Positions 49,842 through 57,497 of a stretch of 64,000 bases of DNA are shown here, one piece after another. Positions within the stretch are counted from its first letter, which is position 1, and every line of letters begins with the position of its first letter. Source of the DNA: Brevibacillus sp042683565 (GTDB taxonomy: Bacteria; Bacillota; Bacilli; Brevibacillales; Brevibacillaceae); contig NZ_JBHUJW010000034.1 in the NCBI RefSeq assembly GCF_042683565.1, forward strand, positions 62,001-126,000, given 5' to 3'. The notes under the pieces are model-generated. The model did not search any database and was not told the origin of the DNA. It worked only from the letters and a program-made list of their open reading frames with translations. The translations under genes and the position numbers were made by a program.

Positions 49842-49870
49842 CGTATAAAAAAGGGGCTGCATGTGCGCAA
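49842..49870 (-). promoter_or_regulatory. Promoter candidate within a terminator, upstream of bmrC
   Basis: TTGCGC (49865-49870) and TATACG (49842-49847) are exactly 17 bp apart on the minus strand, inside the GNAT terminator hairpin. Start of transcription would be near 49835, 24 nt before the bmrC ATG. Confidence 0.45.
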
Positions 49871-49880
49871 CCCCTTTTTT
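49847..49880. terminator. Bidirectional terminator between GNAT and bmrC
   Basis: AAAAAAGGGG and CCCCTTTTTT flank a short inner stem. It ends the GNAT transcript and lies directly ahead of bmrC on the same strand. Confidence 0.8.
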
Positions 49881-49915
49881 CGCTTCCTCTATCGTAATTT
49901 ACTGAATTTTCCTTG

Positions 49916-50488
49916 TCAATCCAGCATTTTTTTCCGCCTGTGGATTTCCTCCCACTCGGAGCGCAGCAGGCTGTAAACCGCATGATCGACGAAGTGGTCG
50001 TACAGAAACTCGTTTCTCCGCAGGACCCCTTCCAGATGGAACCCGAGACGCTCCGGTATCGCCCGGCTCCTGTAATTTTCGGTGGCGGCCTGAATCGTGA
50101 CCTTTTCCAGCCCCCAGGAGGTGAAAATCAGGTGGTCCATATAGGCGGATACCGCGTTCGTCATCAGTCCCTTGCCCTGGAACTGCGCCCCCAGCCAGTA
50201 GCCGATGGCAGTCTTCTTGTTGATCCAGTCGATATTGTGCACGCCGATGGTTCCTGCCAGGCGCCCTTTGTACCAGATCCCGTAATGGATTCCCTGGTTG
50301 TTGCTGTACTGATTCATCGTCATGCGAATGAACTGCTCTGTGTCCTCCACCCGTTTCGTATAGTCCAGCCAGGGCAGCCATTGCCGTAAATAGGAGCGGT
50401 TCGTATCGGTGAGCCAGAACATTTCTTTGGCATCGGCCGGCTCCAGTTGCTTGAGCAGCGAATGTTCCGTCATCTGTATGCGCCTCAT
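49916..50488 (-). CDS. GNAT acetyltransferase of the RimJ/RimL type
   Basis: This 190-aa protein has the RimL-like pattern FWLTDTNRSYLRQWLPWLDY near the N-terminus. The acetyl-CoA motif is IGYWLGAQFQGKGLMTNAVS (about 95-114) and the C-terminal segment is NYRSRAIPERLGFHLEGVLR. Relatives acetylate ribosomal protein or peptide N-termini and other small amines. GGGAGGGAG precedes the ATG. It is in the same orientation as bmrCD but separated from them by a terminator. The substrate cannot be read from sequence. Confidence 0.85.
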   Translation of the reverse strand: MRRIQMTEHSLLKQLEPADAKEMFWLTDTNRSYLRQWLPWLDYTKRVEDTEQFIRMTMNQYSNNQGIHYGIWYKGRLAGTIGVHNIDWINKKTAIGYWLGAQFQGKGLMTNAVSAYMDHLIFTSWGLEKVTIQAATENYRSRAIPERLGFHLEGVLRRNEFLYDHFVDHAVYSLLRSEWEEIHRRKKMLD

Positions 50489-50668
50489 TGGTTCTCCCTC
50501 CCCCAGATCCTCCCTGATCGTTTGCCGAAAACTGGAAAAAATTCTCTTACGCTCGATTATGAAACAGGGTCCCTGCCATTGGCAAGGGCGTCGTGGGGTC
50601 CAACATCAGACCCGGGAAAAAAGAACAAGCTGACACAGTCGTCAGCTTTGCGCCTGCCTGTTTGGTGG

Positions 50669-51136
50669 TCACACCCGTTCGGCGTTTCCTTGCGGCTCGG
50701 GAATCTCGCTGCCGTTCAGAACGACGTGCGGCACGATCGCCGCCTTGAGCGATGCCGCCACCGGGCAATACTTCTCGGCCTCCAGCTTTACCGCCTGCCA
50801 GAGCCGGGACGAAGCGACCTCTCCCCGGACGTGAAACGTGAGGTGAATTTCGGAAATGGCATGGGGAGCTTCTTCGCCCCGGATGCCGTCTGCCGTGATT
50901 TCGATTGCTTCCGGCGACTGCCTCATTTTTTCCAGCAGCCTGGTCACGCCGATCCCCATGCAGCCGACCAGGCCGACGAGCAAGAGCTCCAACGGGCTGT
51001 TGCCCGCACCTTCCCCGCCCAGGTCGACGCCGGAATCCATCCGCACCGGATAGCCGCTCGGGCCTTCCGCTGTAAATTGGTGCTTTCCCTGCCACTCGCC
51101 GCGGACGCTGATCGGTTTCCTGGTCTGTCCTGCCAT
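50669..51136 (-). CDS. OsmC/Ohr-family peroxidase-like protein
   Basis: This 155-aa protein is an OsmC-family member. The two reactive cysteines are in LLLVGLVGCMGIGV (about 60-73) and EKYCPVAASLK (about 121-131), spaced as in OsmC/YhfA, where they reduce organic hydroperoxides. The core EAGNSPLELL-like stretch (GGEGAGNSPLELLLVGL) is typical. I start at ATG 51136 because AAGGGGCG lies upstream; the earlier ATG at 51202 lacks one. It stands alone between the GNAT and mtnA genes. Confidence 0.85.
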   Translation of the reverse strand: MAGQTRKPISVRGEWQGKHQFTAEGPSGYPVRMDSGVDLGGEGAGNSPLELLLVGLVGCMGIGVTRLLEKMRQSPEAIEITADGIRGEEAPHAISEIHLTFHVRGEVASSRLWQAVKLEAEKYCPVAASLKAAIVPHVVLNGSEIPEPQGNAERV

Positions 51137-51223
51137 GTACTTTCGCCCCTTTTCCCGTTTACTGTGCCACATCCCACACATGTCCATCATAGCTGGTTCC
51201 AAAGGGGCGCGTCTCTCCTTTGT

Positions 51224-51254
51224 AAAAAAACCTGCCCCCAGACGCGAAGCAGGT
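51224..51254 (-). terminator. Terminator of the mtnKA operon
   Basis: On the minus strand ACCTGC pairs with GCAGGT and is followed by T7. It lies 12 bp after the mtnA stop. Confidence 0.75.
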
Positions 51255-51265
51255 CACTTTGCAGG

Positions 51266-52306
51266 CTATCGCTTGCTGCTGCGGATGTCCTCCGGCTTGA
51301 AAATGCCGGTCTCCGTCACGATCGCCGTGATGTACTCCGCCGGGGTCACATCGAACGCCGGGTTGTACACCTTGATGCCGTCCGGCGCTACCTGTTTGCC
51401 CAGGCCATGCGTAATTTCCTCTGCCGGCCGCTCCTCGATCGGAATGTCGGCACCGGTCGCGGTCTCCAGGTCCACGGAGGAGAGCGGCGCTGCCACGTAG
51501 AACGGGATGCCGTGCGCCTTGGCCAGTACAGCCACGCCGTACGTGCCGATCTTGTTCGCCACATCGCCGTTCGCCGCCACGCGGTCGGTGCCGACGATCA
51601 CTGCCTGCACCTTGCCCTGCGACATGACCATCGCCGCCATGTTGTCGCAGATCAGCGTGACGTCAATCCCGGCCTGTTGCAGTTCATAGGCGGTGAGACG
51701 TGCACCCTGGAGCACCGGACGCGTCTCGTCTGCGTACACCTTCAGGTTCCAGCCGCGCTCCTTGGCGAGGTAAAACGGTGCCGTCGCCGTGCCGTATGCC
51801 GCAGTAGCCAACGCCCCCGGATTGCAGTGGGTGAGCACGCCCATGCCGTCATGCAGCAGCGTCAGCAGATGCTCCCCGATCTTCCGGCACACTTCTGCGT
51901 CTTCCCGCTGGATCGCCAATGCTTCATCGAGCACGGCTGCCTTCAATTCGGCAACGGATTTGTCCCCTTCCGCCTGCACGCGCGCCTTGATCCGGTCGAG
52001 CGCCCAGAACAGGTTGACCGCTGTCGGGCGGGACGTACCCAAATACTCGGCCTTTGCCTGCAGCTCGCTCCAAAATTCCGCTGCCGATGCGGCTGCGCTG
52101 TTGCGAATGCCGAGATACAGCCCGTAGGCCGCCGACATCCCGATGGCAGGTGCCCCCCGCACTTGCAGGTGGCGAATGGACGCCCACACTTCCTCTGGCG
52201 TAGTCAAGGTCAAATAAACGGTTTCTACAGGCAATCGCGTCTGATCGAGCAGGACGAGAGCATCGTTCTCCCACTTGACTGGCGAAAGTTGCGTGCTGGT
52301 TGTCAT
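51266..52306 (-). CDS. mtnA: Methylthioribose-1-phosphate isomerase
   Basis: This 346-aa protein isomerises S-methyl-5-thioribose-1-phosphate to the ribulose form in methionine salvage. It has the eIF2B-like core: VRGAPAIGMSAAYGLYLG (about 48-65), THCNPGALATAAYGTATAP with the active-site Cys (about 156-174) and GTDRVAANGDVANKIGTY with the catalytic Asp (about 238-255). Its start overlaps the mtnK stop by 4 bp. It is part of mtnKA under the first SAM-I riboswitch. Confidence 0.96.
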   Translation of the reverse strand: MTTSTQLSPVKWENDALVLLDQTRLPVETVYLTLTTPEEVWASIRHLQVRGAPAIGMSAAYGLYLGIRNSAAASAAEFWSELQAKAEYLGTSRPTAVNLFWALDRIKARVQAEGDKSVAELKAAVLDEALAIQREDAEVCRKIGEHLLTLLHDGMGVLTHCNPGALATAAYGTATAPFYLAKERGWNLKVYADETRPVLQGARLTAYELQQAGIDVTLICDNMAAMVMSQGKVQAVIVGTDRVAANGDVANKIGTYGVAVLAKAHGIPFYVAAPLSSVDLETATGADIPIEERPAEEITHGLGKQVAPDGIKVYNPAFDVTPAEYITAIVTETGIFKPEDIRSSKR

Positions 52307-53532
52307 ACGGTCGTTGCCTCCTGATAATATCGTGCTGTCGCGGTGCGGACGATGTCTGTAATGTCTGTGGATTCTTCGATGTTATAGCGTTGGAGAATCA
52401 GCGCTTCCCCGATTGCCAGCGCCAGACGCTCCGCTTCGGCGCGCGTCTGTGCGTCTTCGATGCTGTTCAGGTCAGCCACACCCGCGAGGCCGATGACGCG
52501 GCGCAAGATTTTGCAGCCCGCAAAGCCTGCGGCATCCTGCACGAGACGCTTCACATAGCTCTGCCAGAAGCCTTCGGTGTGGGCGCTGCGCTCTTTGGCG
52601 TGCTTGTGCCAGAGCTGGACGAACTGGGAGACGAATTCACTCCAGACATCCTCTACTGTCGCAAGCAAATAATCGCGGTACGATTCGCGTTCCCCTGGAT
52701 CTTTCTGCAATCCGTGTTGTGCTGCGTAGTTGAGCAGCAGGTTGGCGATGACCGCACCGATGTCAAAGCCGATCGGGCCGTAGTAAGCAAACTCGGGATC
52801 GATCACCTTGACGCTCGTTTCCGTGATGAAGATGCTGCCTGTGTGCAAATCACCGTGCAGCAGCGCCTCTGCCCGGGTGAGGAAGTCAAATTTCAGCTTG
52901 GCGATCTCCAGCTTCAGCGGCTTGTTGTTCCAGATCGCTTCCACTTCTTTTTGGATCAACGGATTGTAGTCGTTCGTCGGCGCGTTTTCATAAGGATCTG
53001 TAAACACCAGATCTTCCGTAATTTTGCACAATTCCGGATTCAAGAATGTTCCGACCAGGGCTTTTTTGTCAAACGGATTCGCCCCGAGATCGGAAGTGTA
53101 GAACAAGGTGTGGGCGAGGAATTTGCCGATCTGTTTCGGGAACAGCGGGTAGCGGTTGCCCTGGATCAGGCCTTTTCTCATGATGATGTGGTCTCCCACG
53201 TTTTCCATGATGGTCAGCGCCAGCTCCTGGTCGAAATGGTACACTTCCGGCACCAGCTCCGGCACGTATTTGTGCTGGATGCGCAGCGCTTCGCTCTCGA
53301 TGCGGGCGCGGTCGACTGTCAGCGGCCACGATTCGCCCACCACGCGAGCGTAAGGCAACGCCTGCTTGACGATGACACTCTTTCCGGTGGCCTCGTCCCG
53401 AATGTCGAAAACGAGATTGAGGTTGCCGTCGCCGATTTCCTTGCTGTACAGTGTTGCTCCCTCGTGAAACAAACCCGGCAATGCTTTTACAAACTCCACT
53501 GCTTCCTGCTCTGTCAATGCGCGATATGCCAT
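52303..53532 (-). CDS. mtnK: 5-methylthioribose kinase
   Basis: This 409-aa protein phosphorylates 5-methylthioribose. It has the aminoglycoside-kinase-like fold: VIVKQALPY (ATP-binding lysine), LTIMENVGDH, the catalytic HGDLHTGSIFITE (Brenner motif, about 226-238) and VIDPEFAYYGPIGFD (Mg binding). AAGGGGAGAA precedes the ATG. It lies directly downstream of a complete SAM-I riboswitch and is coupled to mtnA. The kinase is the first committed step of the salvage pathway here. Confidence 0.96.
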   Translation of the reverse strand: MAYRALTEQEAVEFVKALPGLFHEGATLYSKEIGDGNLNLVFDIRDEATGKSVIVKQALPYARVVGESWPLTVDRARIESEALRIQHKYVPELVPEVYHFDQELALTIMENVGDHIIMRKGLIQGNRYPLFPKQIGKFLAHTLFYTSDLGANPFDKKALVGTFLNPELCKITEDLVFTDPYENAPTNDYNPLIQKEVEAIWNNKPLKLEIAKLKFDFLTRAEALLHGDLHTGSIFITETSVKVIDPEFAYYGPIGFDIGAVIANLLLNYAAQHGLQKDPGERESYRDYLLATVEDVWSEFVSQFVQLWHKHAKERSAHTEGFWQSYVKRLVQDAAGFAGCKILRRVIGLAGVADLNSIEDAQTRAEAERLALAIGEALILQRYNIEESTDITDIVRTATARYYQEATTV

Positions 53533-53611
53533 GTTTTTTCTCCCCTTGCTCTATTTTTTCGTCTATTCCCAGCGCGGCATCTTGGCCCAGCCGTACAGTC
53601 AAACAAACATC

Positions 53612-53823
53612 AAAAAGACCTCTTTCCCGAAGAAAAGAGGTCGCTGTCGTCACGCATAGAGAAACGTGCCTTTGTCCCCCTTATCTTCCAGACCACTTTT
53701 GTTTCTGCAGGAATTAGCACCGTGCACGCCGCCAGCAGTTCAGTCGCATCAGCTGCTAAAATGGCGTCATGTCGGTTGCCGGGTATCATCGGGCCAGTCC
53801 CTCCACCTTCTCTGGATAAGGTA
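53612..53823 (-). promoter_or_regulatory. SAM-I riboswitch (S-box) upstream of mtnKA
   Basis: On the minus strand the aptamer is complete: CTTATCCAGAGAAGGTGGAG, GGGACTGGCCCGATGATACC, CGGCAACC, then GGTGCTAATTCC and the closing GATAAGG. The expression platform is a terminator (GACCTCTTT and AAAGAGGTC, then T5) at 53612-53642. SAM binding should favour the terminator and shut off mtnK. Confidence 0.96.
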
Positions 53824-53854
53824 TCCAACGTATACAGTTTTGAGTTTAGTTTGA

Positions 53855-53883
53855 ATCATACAACCACGTCCCGATGCTGTCAA
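53855..53883 (-). promoter_or_regulatory. Sigma-A promoter of mtnKA
   Basis: TTGACA (53878-53883) and TATGAT (53855-53860) lie 17 bp apart on the minus strand, about 25 nt before the riboswitch. Confidence 0.85.
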
Positions 53884-53951
53884 CACCCTATTTCGGGTGA
53901 ACGCCCATCTTTTCTCGACAATTCCTATCTGTTAACTGAGCAAAAAATAAT

Positions 53952-53980
53952 TTGACTCCCGCATCCGAACGTCATATCAT
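53952..53980 (+). promoter_or_regulatory. Sigma-A promoter of mtnWXBD
   Basis: TTGACT (53952-53957) and TATCAT (53975-53980) lie 17 bp apart, about 40 nt ahead of the plus-strand riboswitch. Confidence 0.85.
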
Positions 53981-54022
53981 GAATCTAACAAGAACACGCT
54001 GATTTTGGTGTCAAACCCAATA

Positions 54023-54253
54023 ACTCTTATCGCGAGCTGGCTGAGGGACTGGCCCTATGATGCCCGGCAACCGGCGCTCTTTTTTTGTCTTCCGCATTTC
54101 GATGGAGAGCGAAACGGTGCTAATTCCAACGGATAAGAGTCGAGTGCAGGAGATTTTCTTTTCTTTGCCTCGACTTTGAACCCGAGAGATGAGAGGAGAC
54201 GAAGACGCAAACTGGTCGACAACCGCCTCCCTGCTCGAAGGGGGGCTCTTTTC
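54023..54253 (+). promoter_or_regulatory. SAM-I riboswitch (S-box) upstream of mtnWXBD
   Basis: The aptamer runs 54023-54140: CTCTTATC, GAGCTGGCTGAGGGACTGGC, CCTATGATGCCCGGCAACC, GGTGCTAATTCC and the closing GGATAAGAG. A terminator follows (GCCTCCCT and AGGGGGGC, 54225-54253, T-rich end). It is the mirror partner of the mtnK riboswitch. Confidence 0.96.
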
Positions 54254-54311
54254 ATTTACTTTTGCGGTTTCACCCGAAGCTGTTCCACCTGAAGGAGGAT
54301 GAATCCTGGCA

Positions 54312-55526
54312 ATGAGTGAGCACCGAATCCTCGTTACGTATTTGACCCAAGCAAAAGATTTGCATAAAAAAGCCGAAGCGATCGCCGTCGGGATGACCGT
54401 CGGTTCGTGGACAGATTTGCCCGCAGCAAGGCAAGCCGAGCTGAAGCCGTATTTGGGCGAAGCCGTGAGCGCAACTCCGCTCGAGACGCTTGAGAACAGA
54501 GAGACGCGCGGGCTGATTACCGTCAGCTATCCGACCCGCAACTTCACCAGCGATATTCCGTCCCTGTTGACCGGAATCTTCGGAAAGCTGTCCATGGACG
54601 GCAAGATCAAGCTGATCGACATCCAGCTGCCCGATTCGTTTATCGGCGCGTTCCCCGGTCCCAAATACGGGATCGACGGCCTGCGCGACCGGCTCGGTGC
54701 GCATGACCGGCCGCTCCTGATGAGCATTTTCAAGTCCTGCCTTGGCCTTCCTTTCGATGATCTGAAAACCCAGTTTCGCGCCCAGGCATTGGGCGGCGTC
54801 GATCTGGTCAAAGATGACGAAATTTTCTTTGCGGATGACCGTGCGCCGTTCCTCGAGCGGATTCGCGCCTTCAAGCAGATCGCCCGCGAGACCGAGCAGG
54901 AGATCGGCAAGCCGGTGCTCTACGCAGCCAACCTGACCGGACCTGTGAACGAACTGAACGAAAAGGCAAAACGCGCGGCAGAAGCAGGCGCCGATTGCCT
55001 GCTGTTCAACGTCCTGGCCTTTGGCTTCGACGCCCTGCACCGCCTCGCTGCCGACCCGGATGTACACGTCCCGATCATGGCTCACCCGGCCTTGGCGGGA
55101 GCCTACTATCCGTCGCCTGACTACGGCATCGCCACACCGCTATTGCTCGGCAAGCTGCTGCGCATCGCCGGCGCGGACCTGGTGCTGTTCCCGTCACCGT
55201 ACGGCAACGTGGCCCTCGACAAGAACGAGGCGCTGCAGCTGGCGCAAAACCTGACCGTGCCGCTGGAAGGCGTGCGCCGTTCCTTCCCGGTCCCATCCGC
55301 CGGCATCCATCCCGGACTCGTTCCGCAGCTGTATGCCGACTTCGGGCTGGATCAGATCGTCAATGCGGGCGGCGGCATCCACGGACATCCAGGCGGAGCC
55401 ACGGCAGGAGCGAAAGCCTTCGTCGCTGCCATCCGCGCTGTCACGACTGGCAAAACGCTGCAGGACGCAGCTGCCGAGTCCCCGGAACTGGCCGTTGCCC
55501 TCGAGAAGTGGGGTGGCGGGCGATGA
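54312..55526 (+). CDS. mtnW: MtnW, 2,3-diketo-5-methylthiopentyl-1-phosphate enolase
   Basis: This 404-aa RuBisCO-like protein tautomerises 2,3-diketo-5-methylthiopentyl-1-phosphate. The metal-binding lysine is in GGVDLVKDDEIFF (about 167-179), which is carbamylated in the family. FPGPKYGIDGLRDRLG and HPALAGAY are typical, and FPSPYGN is the phosphate loop. It lacks the loop-6 residues needed for true RuBisCO. GAAGGAGGATG precedes the ATG. It leads mtnWXBD, and its stop overlaps mtnX by 4 bp. Confidence 0.96.
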   Translation: MSEHRILVTYLTQAKDLHKKAEAIAVGMTVGSWTDLPAARQAELKPYLGEAVSATPLETLENRETRGLITVSYPTRNFTSDIPSLLTGIFGKLSMDGKIKLIDIQLPDSFIGAFPGPKYGIDGLRDRLGAHDRPLLMSIFKSCLGLPFDDLKTQFRAQALGGVDLVKDDEIFFADDRAPFLERIRAFKQIARETEQEIGKPVLYAANLTGPVNELNEKAKRAAEAGADCLLFNVLAFGFDALHRLAADPDVHVPIMAHPALAGAYYPSPDYGIATPLLLGKLLRIAGADLVLFPSPYGNVALDKNEALQLAQNLTVPLEGVRRSFPVPSAGIHPGLVPQLYADFGLDQIVNAGGGIHGHPGGATAGAKAFVAAIRAVTTGKTLQDAAAESPELAVALEKWGGGR

Positions 55527-56197
55527 GCAAAAAGCTCGTGCTGTTCTGCGACTTTGACGGAACGATCACCGAGAAGGACAATATCGTGGCGATCGTCCGC
55601 AAGTTCGCCCCGCCCGAGTGGGAAGCGTTGACCGAGCAGATTTTGTCGCAACAAATCAGCGTGCAGGAAGGGGTCGGCAAGCTGTTTCAGCTGCTCCCCT
55701 CCTCCCTGCGCGAAGACATCGTCGACTTTATCGTAAAGGAAGCGGCCATTCGCCCAGGCTTCGCGGATTTTGTCCGCTTTTGCCGGGAGGAAGGCATCGA
55801 ATGGCTGGTCACCAGCGGCGGCATCGACTTTTTCGTGGAGCCGATCCTCGCTCCCTTTGATCTCGCCGGCGTGCCGATCTATTGCAACGGCAGCGATTTT
55901 TCCGGAGAGAAGATTACGATTACCTGGCCGCACTCCTGCGACGATCACTGCAACAATGGCTGCGGCATGTGCAAGACGACGATCATTCGCCGCTACGACC
56001 CCGCCGAATACTACCGCGTCGTCATCGGCGACTCGATTACGGATCTGGCCGGGGCCAAAATTGCCGACTATGTCATTGCCCGTTCGTTGCTGGCGCAAAA
56101 GGCGGAGGAGCTGCAGCTTCCGCACCGCACTTTCGCCACGTTTCACGACGTGATCGCCATCTTGCAAGACTTGAAACATCGACAGGAGGTCAGCTGA
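55523..56197 (+). CDS. mtnX: MtnX, 2-hydroxy-3-keto-5-methylthiopentenyl-1-phosphatase
   Basis: This 224-aa HAD phosphatase removes the phosphate to give the acireductone. The catalytic aspartates are in FCDFDGTITEKDN (about 9-15), the second motif is LVTSGGIDFF and the third and fourth are VVIGDSITDLAGAKIADYVI. A Cys-rich loop (HCNNGCGMCKTTII) may bind metal or stabilise the cap. The ATG at 55523 overlaps the mtnW stop (ATGA). It is followed 3 bp later by mtnB. Confidence 0.93.
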   Translation: MSKKLVLFCDFDGTITEKDNIVAIVRKFAPPEWEALTEQILSQQISVQEGVGKLFQLLPSSLREDIVDFIVKEAAIRPGFADFVRFCREEGIEWLVTSGGIDFFVEPILAPFDLAGVPIYCNGSDFSGEKITITWPHSCDDHCNNGCGMCKTTIIRRYDPAEYYRVVIGDSITDLAGAKIADYVIARSLLAQKAEELQLPHRTFATFHDVIAILQDLKHRQEVS

Positions 56198-56200
56198 TAC

Positions 56201-56857
56201 ATGACAGCCACATTGGAACAACGTCTGGACGCGTTTCGCCGTCTCGATGACGTCAAGCTCACATTCGCTCGCCGGGACTGGTTCCCGGGCACGAGCGGCA
56301 ACCTGTCCATCAAGGTGGCAAGCGAGCCGCTGCAATTCGCCGTCACCGCCAGCGGCAAGGACAAAACCAAGCTCTCCCCGGAAGACTACCTGATCGTCGA
56401 CAAAGATTCCCGTCCGGTCGATGCGACCTCGCTCAAGCCTTCCGCCGAGACCTTGATCCACGCCGTCGTGTACAAAAAGTTCCCGCAAGCAGGGGCCTGC
56501 TTCCACGTCCATACCATCTGGAACAACCTGATCTCGGAGTTGTACTTCGGACAGCGCGCCTTCTCCATCCAGGGACAGGAGCTGATAAAGGGCCTCGGCA
56601 TCTGGGAGGAAAACGCCCGCATCACCATTCCGATTGTTGAGAACTTTGCCGATATTCCGACCCTCGCCGCCGCCATCGAAAAAGTGATTACACCCGATGT
56701 GCCCGGCGTCCTGATCCGCAACCACGGCATTTACGCGTGGGGCGGCAATGATTTCGAGGCGAAACGCCACCTCGAAGCGTTTGAATTCCTGTTTGAGTAC
56801 CACGCCCGCTTGCTGCAGCTGCGCCAGGCAGTCGTGTCCACTACAACCACCCTGTAA
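56201..56857 (+). CDS. mtnB: MtnB, methylthioribulose-1-phosphate dehydratase
   Basis: This 218-aa class II aldolase-fold protein dehydrates 5-methylthioribulose-1-phosphate. It has WFPGTSGNLSIKV (about 27-39), the AVTASGKDKTKLSPED phosphate-binding segment, HVHTIWNN with zinc ligands (about 98-105) and RNHGIYAWG with a further ligand. AGGAGGTCAGC precedes the ATG, 3 bp after the mtnX stop. It sits logically between MtnA and MtnW in the pathway. Confidence 0.95.
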   Translation: MTATLEQRLDAFRRLDDVKLTFARRDWFPGTSGNLSIKVASEPLQFAVTASGKDKTKLSPEDYLIVDKDSRPVDATSLKPSAETLIHAVVYKKFPQAGACFHVHTIWNNLISELYFGQRAFSIQGQELIKGLGIWEENARITIPIVENFADIPTLAAAIEKVITPDVPGVLIRNHGIYAWGGNDFEAKRHLEAFEFLFEYHARLLQLRQAVVSTTTTL

Positions 56858-56871
56858 GGAGGAGTACAAAA

Positions 56872-57384
56872 ATGGCACAAATTCGTTTTCACGACACCAA
56901 CGAGTACATTAGTTCGCCGGAGGAAGTCATCAGCTTCCTGAACACCCAGGAGATCATCTACGAGAAATGGGGAGTCGACCGCCTGGACCCGAAACACCGT
57001 GACAACTACAGCCCGACCGAAGAAGAAAAACAAGAGATTCTCGACGCGTTCAAGCCGGAGATCGAGGCGATCAGCCAACGCCGCGGCTACCTGACCGCTG
57101 ACATCGTCGTCCTCTCCGACGCAACGCCGAATCTGGACGATCTTCTGGTCAAATTCAAAAACGAGCATCACCACATCGACGACGAGTGCCGCTTCTGCGT
57201 AGACGGACACGGCATCTTCGCGATCAAAGGCAAAGACGGACGCTACTTCGACGTCGAGCTGGAGCCGGGCGACCTGATTTCCGTGCCGCCGAACTTCCGC
57301 CACTACTTCACCCTGATGGACGACCGCAAAATCAAAGCGATCCGCCTGTTCGTCACACCTGCAGGCTGGGAAGCGATCTACTAA
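56872..57384 (+). CDS. mtnD: MtnD, acireductone dioxygenase
   Basis: This 170-aa cupin oxidises the acireductone to the methionine 2-keto acid precursor (with Fe2+) or to CO-producing products (with Ni2+). Metal ligands are HHHIDDE (about 100-106) and the His in NFRHYFTLMD, with ELEPGDLISVPP as the cupin core. AAGGAGGAGTAC precedes the ATG. It ends mtnWXBD, with two terminators behind it. The final transaminase (MtnE) is not adjacent. Confidence 0.95.
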   Translation: MAQIRFHDTNEYISSPEEVISFLNTQEIIYEKWGVDRLDPKHRDNYSPTEEEKQEILDAFKPEIEAISQRRGYLTADIVVLSDATPNLDDLLVKFKNEHHHIDDECRFCVDGHGIFAIKGKDGRYFDVELEPGDLISVPPNFRHYFTLMDDRKIKAIRLFVTPAGWEAIY

Positions 57385-57402
57385 TCCGCATGAGCATGGC
57401 GA

Positions 57403-57434
57403 AACCACCCCTGTCAGCTGATGGGGGTGGTTTT
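57403..57434 (+). terminator. Terminator of mtnWXBD
   Basis: AACCACCCC and GGGGTGGTT pair around an 11-nt loop and end in TTTT. It lies 18 bp after mtnD. Confidence 0.85.
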
Positions 57435-57447
57435 CCACTTCTTGTAT

Positions 57448-57484
57448 AGAGAGGAACTGGACGTATCCAGCTCCTCTCTTTTCT
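57448..57484. terminator. Bidirectional terminator between mtnD and fadE
   Basis: AGAGAGGA(A)CTGGA pairs with TCCAG(C)TCCTCTCT around a 4-nt loop. It can serve both converging operons. Confidence 0.8.
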
Positions 57485-57497
57485 TTCCTTGCAGCGC

